Assembly (NCBI GenBank): GCA_965246795.1 | Contig: CBDFFN010000020.1 | Location: 7,879-71,878 of the forward strand | DNA from: JAJXWB01 sp965246795 | Lineage (GTDB): Bacteria > Pseudomonadota > Alphaproteobacteria > Rhizobiales > Beijerinckiaceae | Length of the DNA: 64,000 nt | Direction: 5' to 3' | Shown: positions 61,537 to 64,000 of the stretch, in pieces | How the letters are laid out: each line of letters starts with the position of its first letter | Position numbering within the stretch: the first letter of the stretch is position 1 | Translations under genes and position numbers: made by a program | Notes under the pieces: generated by a model | Databases searched by the model: none | What the model saw: only the letters and a program-made list of their open reading frames with translations | Told to the model about the DNA's origin: nothing

Positions 61537-62558
61537 GTCGCGGCGTTCGGCAGCAACACGAAGAGATCGGCGGCATGGCGGACGTTGCCTGCGGCGATGC
61601 CCGCGGTGTCACCTGTGCCGAAGAAGAGGTCGGCGCGTGACGGCCCGACGATCGCGGAGCCCGTATCCTGCGCGATCATCAAGCGCGAAATCTTTTCGCC
61701 GTCAGGCGCGACGGCATCCGTCGCGACCCAGAACGGCAGGCCGTACGACCAGACGGTGCGGTCGACGGCGATCGAGCGCAAAACCATCAACGGTACGCCC
61801 TGTCCGCCGATCGGCCCTTCAGTCGGATCGCGCACGGGTTCGGCGCGGAAGAACACGTAGGATTCGTTGGCTGCCATCACGTCGTCGGCCGCGCCGCCGT
61901 TGCCGGCACCGTTTTCGCGCAACCACGCTTTCAGACGCGGGAGCGACATGTCGTCGGGCGCAATCGCACCCTGCTCGATCAGCTTGCGGCCGATCGACGT
62001 ATAGAGGCGGCCGTTGCGCCCGTCGTAGACGAGACGCAGTTCCGTCCCGTCCTCCAGTTCTATGCGCGCAGAACCTTGCACCTGGATGAGAAATACTTCC
62101 ACCGCATCGCGCAGCCACACGACCGGCTCGGTCTCGGTGTCGATCGCGCCGGCGAGGATGGCGCGTCGATCGGGATAGGGATCGATGCGCCCGAGATTCT
62201 TCGGCCGCGCAAGGATTGGCGCGGTGAAATTTCCGGTGCGCCTTCGCGCGCCCGGCACGACGGGTTCGTAATAGGCCGTCACGAATCCGCGCGCTTCCAC
62301 CGCCATGCGATGCGGTCGAAAATGTTGCTGAACGAATTTGCGCGCGTCGCCTGCCTGAACTGACAAAGCAAGGCGGGCGATGCTGCGCAGCGCATCATGC
62401 GTCGGCACGGCGTTTCGCAATTCCGGCGCGCCATCGACGATCGCATGCGCCGAGCGCAAAAATGTCGGCCAGGCGGCGTCGATATCGTCGACCCGCCAGC
62501 CCGGCAGATCGGAAAAGGAAACCGATTCGAGCGGCGTCGCCATCGGTGACGCCGACAT
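61533..62558 (-). CDS. mltA: Membrane-bound lytic transglycosylase MltA
   Basis: Peptidoglycan lytic transglycosylase. The 341-residue protein has the MltA barrel (RGFVTAYYEPVVPGAR, FLIQVQGSARIEL) and the 3D domain with the catalytic Asp (QDTGSAIVGPSRADLFFG). No signal peptide is visible at the start used, which is odd for an exported enzyme; the neighbouring Tim44-like gene ends 2 bp upstream. Confidence 0.92.
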   Translation of the reverse strand: MSASPMATPLESVSFSDLPGWRVDDIDAAWPTFLRSAHAIVDGAPELRNAVPTHDALRSIARLALSVQAGDARKFVQQHFRPHRMAVEARGFVTAYYEPVVPGARRRTGNFTAPILARPKNLGRIDPYPDRRAILAGAIDTETEPVVWLRDAVEVFLIQVQGSARIELEDGTELRLVYDGRNGRLYTSIGRKLIEQGAIAPDDMSLPRLKAWLRENGAGNGGAADDVMAANESYVFFRAEPVRDPTEGPIGGQGVPLMVLRSIAVDRTVWSYGLPFWVATDAVAPDGEKISRLMIAQDTGSAIVGPSRADLFFGTGDTAGIAAGNVRHAADLFVLLPNAAT

Positions 62559-62560
62559 GC

Positions 62561-63262
62561 TCAGTGCGAAGCGTTTTCCGTCGAGGTCGCGACGAGCTTC
62601 CAGTTCGGATTGGAATCGCGGACGTCGCGCGAAAACGTCCAGAGGTCGTTGGCCTCGATCGTCTGTCCCGGTGAGGCCTGCCCGCCGGAGACTGGCGTTT
62701 CGACGACATGCGCCTTGAAGCGCAGGGTGACGCTCGCGATCTGGTCTTTCAGCGCCGCACTAACGATGCCGATTTTCTCGATGTCGGCGACCTGCGTCAG
62801 CGTCGCTGGCGTATCGGCACCGCGCTCGTCGAGCGCCGCCGTGAAGGTGCGCAGCGCCTCGTCGCCGAGCAGCGCGTTCAACTGCTCACGGTCACCCCGT
62901 GAAAAGGCTTCGATGATCATGCGATAAGCGGCCTGCGCGCCGCCGATGAAGCTGCCGGCATCGAAGGACTTGTCGACGCGGCGGATGTCTTCCAGACCGC
63001 GACTGGCAGCCAGCGTCGGCGGCTCGATATCGGCCGGCGGCATCGCGGCGGACGCAGGCGTCGGTGCGGGGCCGGGCGGTGGCGCGGCCGTCGCCGTGCC
63101 GTCGCGCGCAGCGGTTTCGGGGCCGGGCGGGCGCAGGTTCGTCACGTTGTCGCGCTTGCGCTCGATCGTAACGCGCGTGCCGAGAACGGACCGCAGCTTC
63201 CAGACGATGAAGATCGCCAGAAGCGCGAAGATGATGGTCGAGGCGTCGAACGGATCGTGCAT
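62561..63262 (-). CDS. Tim44-like domain protein
   Basis: A 233-residue protein from the ATG at 63262 (MHDPFDASTIIFALLAIFIV, one membrane anchor at about 8-26). A Pro/Ala-rich linker leads to a C-terminal Tim44-like domain (SFIGGAQAAYRMIIEAFSRGD and ANDLWTFSRDVRDSNPNWKL). Bacterial homologues are inner-membrane proteins of unknown or transport-related role. Upstream of mltA and smr in one operon; the open frame to 63685 runs antisense to secB and is not coding. Confidence 0.9.
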   Translation of the reverse strand: MHDPFDASTIIFALLAIFIVWKLRSVLGTRVTIERKRDNVTNLRPPGPETAARDGTATAAPPPGPAPTPASAAMPPADIEPPTLAASRGLEDIRRVDKSFDAGSFIGGAQAAYRMIIEAFSRGDREQLNALLGDEALRTFTAALDERGADTPATLTQVADIEKIGIVSAALKDQIASVTLRFKAHVVETPVSGGQASPGQTIEANDLWTFSRDVRDSNPNWKLVATSTENASH

Positions 63263-63389
63263 GGCCGCAATTTCGGCTGAACGGCCCGGCTTTTCAATGC
63301 CGGAGACTGCGATTGCTGGCTGCACGCAGGCGTGATAGGCGGCGCACCGATGCGAATAACGCGGCTGTCGGGCCGCCGGGAGTGAACGA

Positions 63390-63899
63390 ATGTCGGATGC
63401 GAACGGCGCCGGAACTGCAAACGCCACGGCCGCTGCCGGACCCCAGATCAACACGCTGGTGCAATATATGAAGGATTTCTCGTTTGAGAATCCGAATGCG
63501 CCGGTGTCCCTGCAGCCGCAGGAAAAGGGCCCGAACATCTCGATCCAGGTGAACGTCAACGCCAAGCAGATCGCGCCGACGGACTTCGAAGTGTCGCTGA
63601 AGCTCGATGGCTCGGCGGGCGAAGGCACGGGCACGCTGTTCAAGTTCGAGCTCGAATATGCGGGCGTGTTCCGTCTGCAGAACATTCCGCAGGATCAGGT
63701 GCATCCCGTCGTGATGATCGAGTGCCCGCGCATCATCTTCCCCTTCGCGCGCCAGATCGTGGCGGAGGGCGTGCGCAACGGCGGCTTCCCACCGCTCTAT
63801 CTCGACCCGATCGACTTCGTCGGCCTGTATCAGCAAAAGGCTGCGGAAGCGGCAGCGCAGGGCGGTACTGCGAACCAGGGCGGTTTCAAGCTGTCGTAA
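63390..63899 (+). CDS. secB: Protein-export chaperone SecB
   Basis: Tetrameric export chaperone keeping preproteins unfolded. The 169-residue protein has NTLVQYMKDFSFENPNAP, ISIQVNVNAKQ and the SecB block VMIECPRIIFPFARQIV, and FPPLYLDPIDFVGLY near the end. Divergent from Tim44-like; dnaQ, its usual neighbour, lies 45 kb away. Confidence 0.95.
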   Translation: MSDANGAGTANATAAAGPQINTLVQYMKDFSFENPNAPVSLQPQEKGPNISIQVNVNAKQIAPTDFEVSLKLDGSAGEGTGTLFKFELEYAGVFRLQNIPQDQVHPVVMIECPRIIFPFARQIVAEGVRNGGFPPLYLDPIDFVGLYQQKAAEAAAQGGTANQGGFKLS

Positions 63900-63909
63900 G
63901 ACACGCCTG

Positions 63910-64000
63910 TCATTCCCGCGTAAGCGGGAATCCAGTCGTCACTCGCTCGAAAATCCTGCCGCATGCATCGCTAGATGCACGCGGTTCTGGAAGCCGGGAT
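63910..64000. repeat. Palindromic intergenic repeat, CATTCCCGC family, truncated by window end
   Basis: A hairpin ATTCCCGC (63912-63919)/GCGGGAAT (63924-63931), followed by CCAGTC; GGAAGCCGGGAT at the window edge begins the opposite arm. It directly follows secB and could act as its terminator. Confidence 0.65.

Overview
The window is high-GC, densely coding chromosomal DNA from an alphaproteobacterium, most likely of the order Hyphomicrobiales (Rhizobiales), near the Bradyrhizobium/Xanthobacteraceae side. I infer this from the gene set around the predicted origin (dnaQ, coaE, ppsR | hemE, rho, mnmE, mnmG, rsmG, parA, parB), from an EI-Ntr ptsP next to lysC and prfA, from ubiG, Tim44-like, MltA, Smr and SecB genes, and from several families of intergenic palindromic repeats of the kind common in those genomes. 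No rRNA, tRNA, CRISPR array, prophage or intact insertion sequence was seen.

Layout. 0-3.2 kb: nucleoside salvage (cdd, a frameshifted deoA) coupled to an alpha/beta hydrolase and a MaoC hydratase. 3.3-12 kb: a redoxin-like/2-oxoglutarate dioxygenase fusion, rlmN, prfA, an orphan HigA-like regulator, ptsP, lysC, ubiG, ridA. 12.5-17 kb: accessory metabolism (a secreted unknown, a DJ-1/PfpI protein, an esterase, an acyl-CoA ligase, an HdeA-like protein). 17-28 kb: the origin-proximal core. dnaQ, coaE and ppsR run leftward and hemE to parB run rightward from a gene-free 380-bp gap, which is my candidate oriC. Two parS palindromes lie inside mnmG and rsmG beside parAB.

28-36.5 kb: regulators and catabolic genes (MarR with a clear operator, SMP-30, LysR, SDR), then a bluB/FAD-oxidase/M15-peptidase operon divergent from a lytic transglycosylase. 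36.6-45.9 kb: ispA, a DUF1345 membrane protein, an arylsulfatase, two secreted unknowns, a hydrolase, a large hybrid histidine kinase and a DUF4160/DUF2442 pair. 45.9-53.6 kb: gyrB and recF (divergent, without dnaN), malic enzyme, an O-antigen-ligase-like protein, arfB and a small monooxygenase. 53.8-64 kb: malonyl-CoA ligase, an HNH nuclease, a tightly overlapping four-gene cassette headed by a Tat-exported FAD oxidase, a decayed toxin-antitoxin pair, an adenosine/ribokinase-family kinase, smr, mltA, Tim44-like and secB.

Most notable: the putative origin with two coding-sequence parS sites, the frameshifted deoA whose lost frame ends exactly on the next start codon, the decayed antitoxin/MazF-like pair at 59.3-59.8 kb, the uncharacterised FAD-oxidase cassette, and at least eight different palindromic intergenic elements. 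The single-base frame breaks could be real decay or assembly indels; this cannot be settled from the sequence alone.
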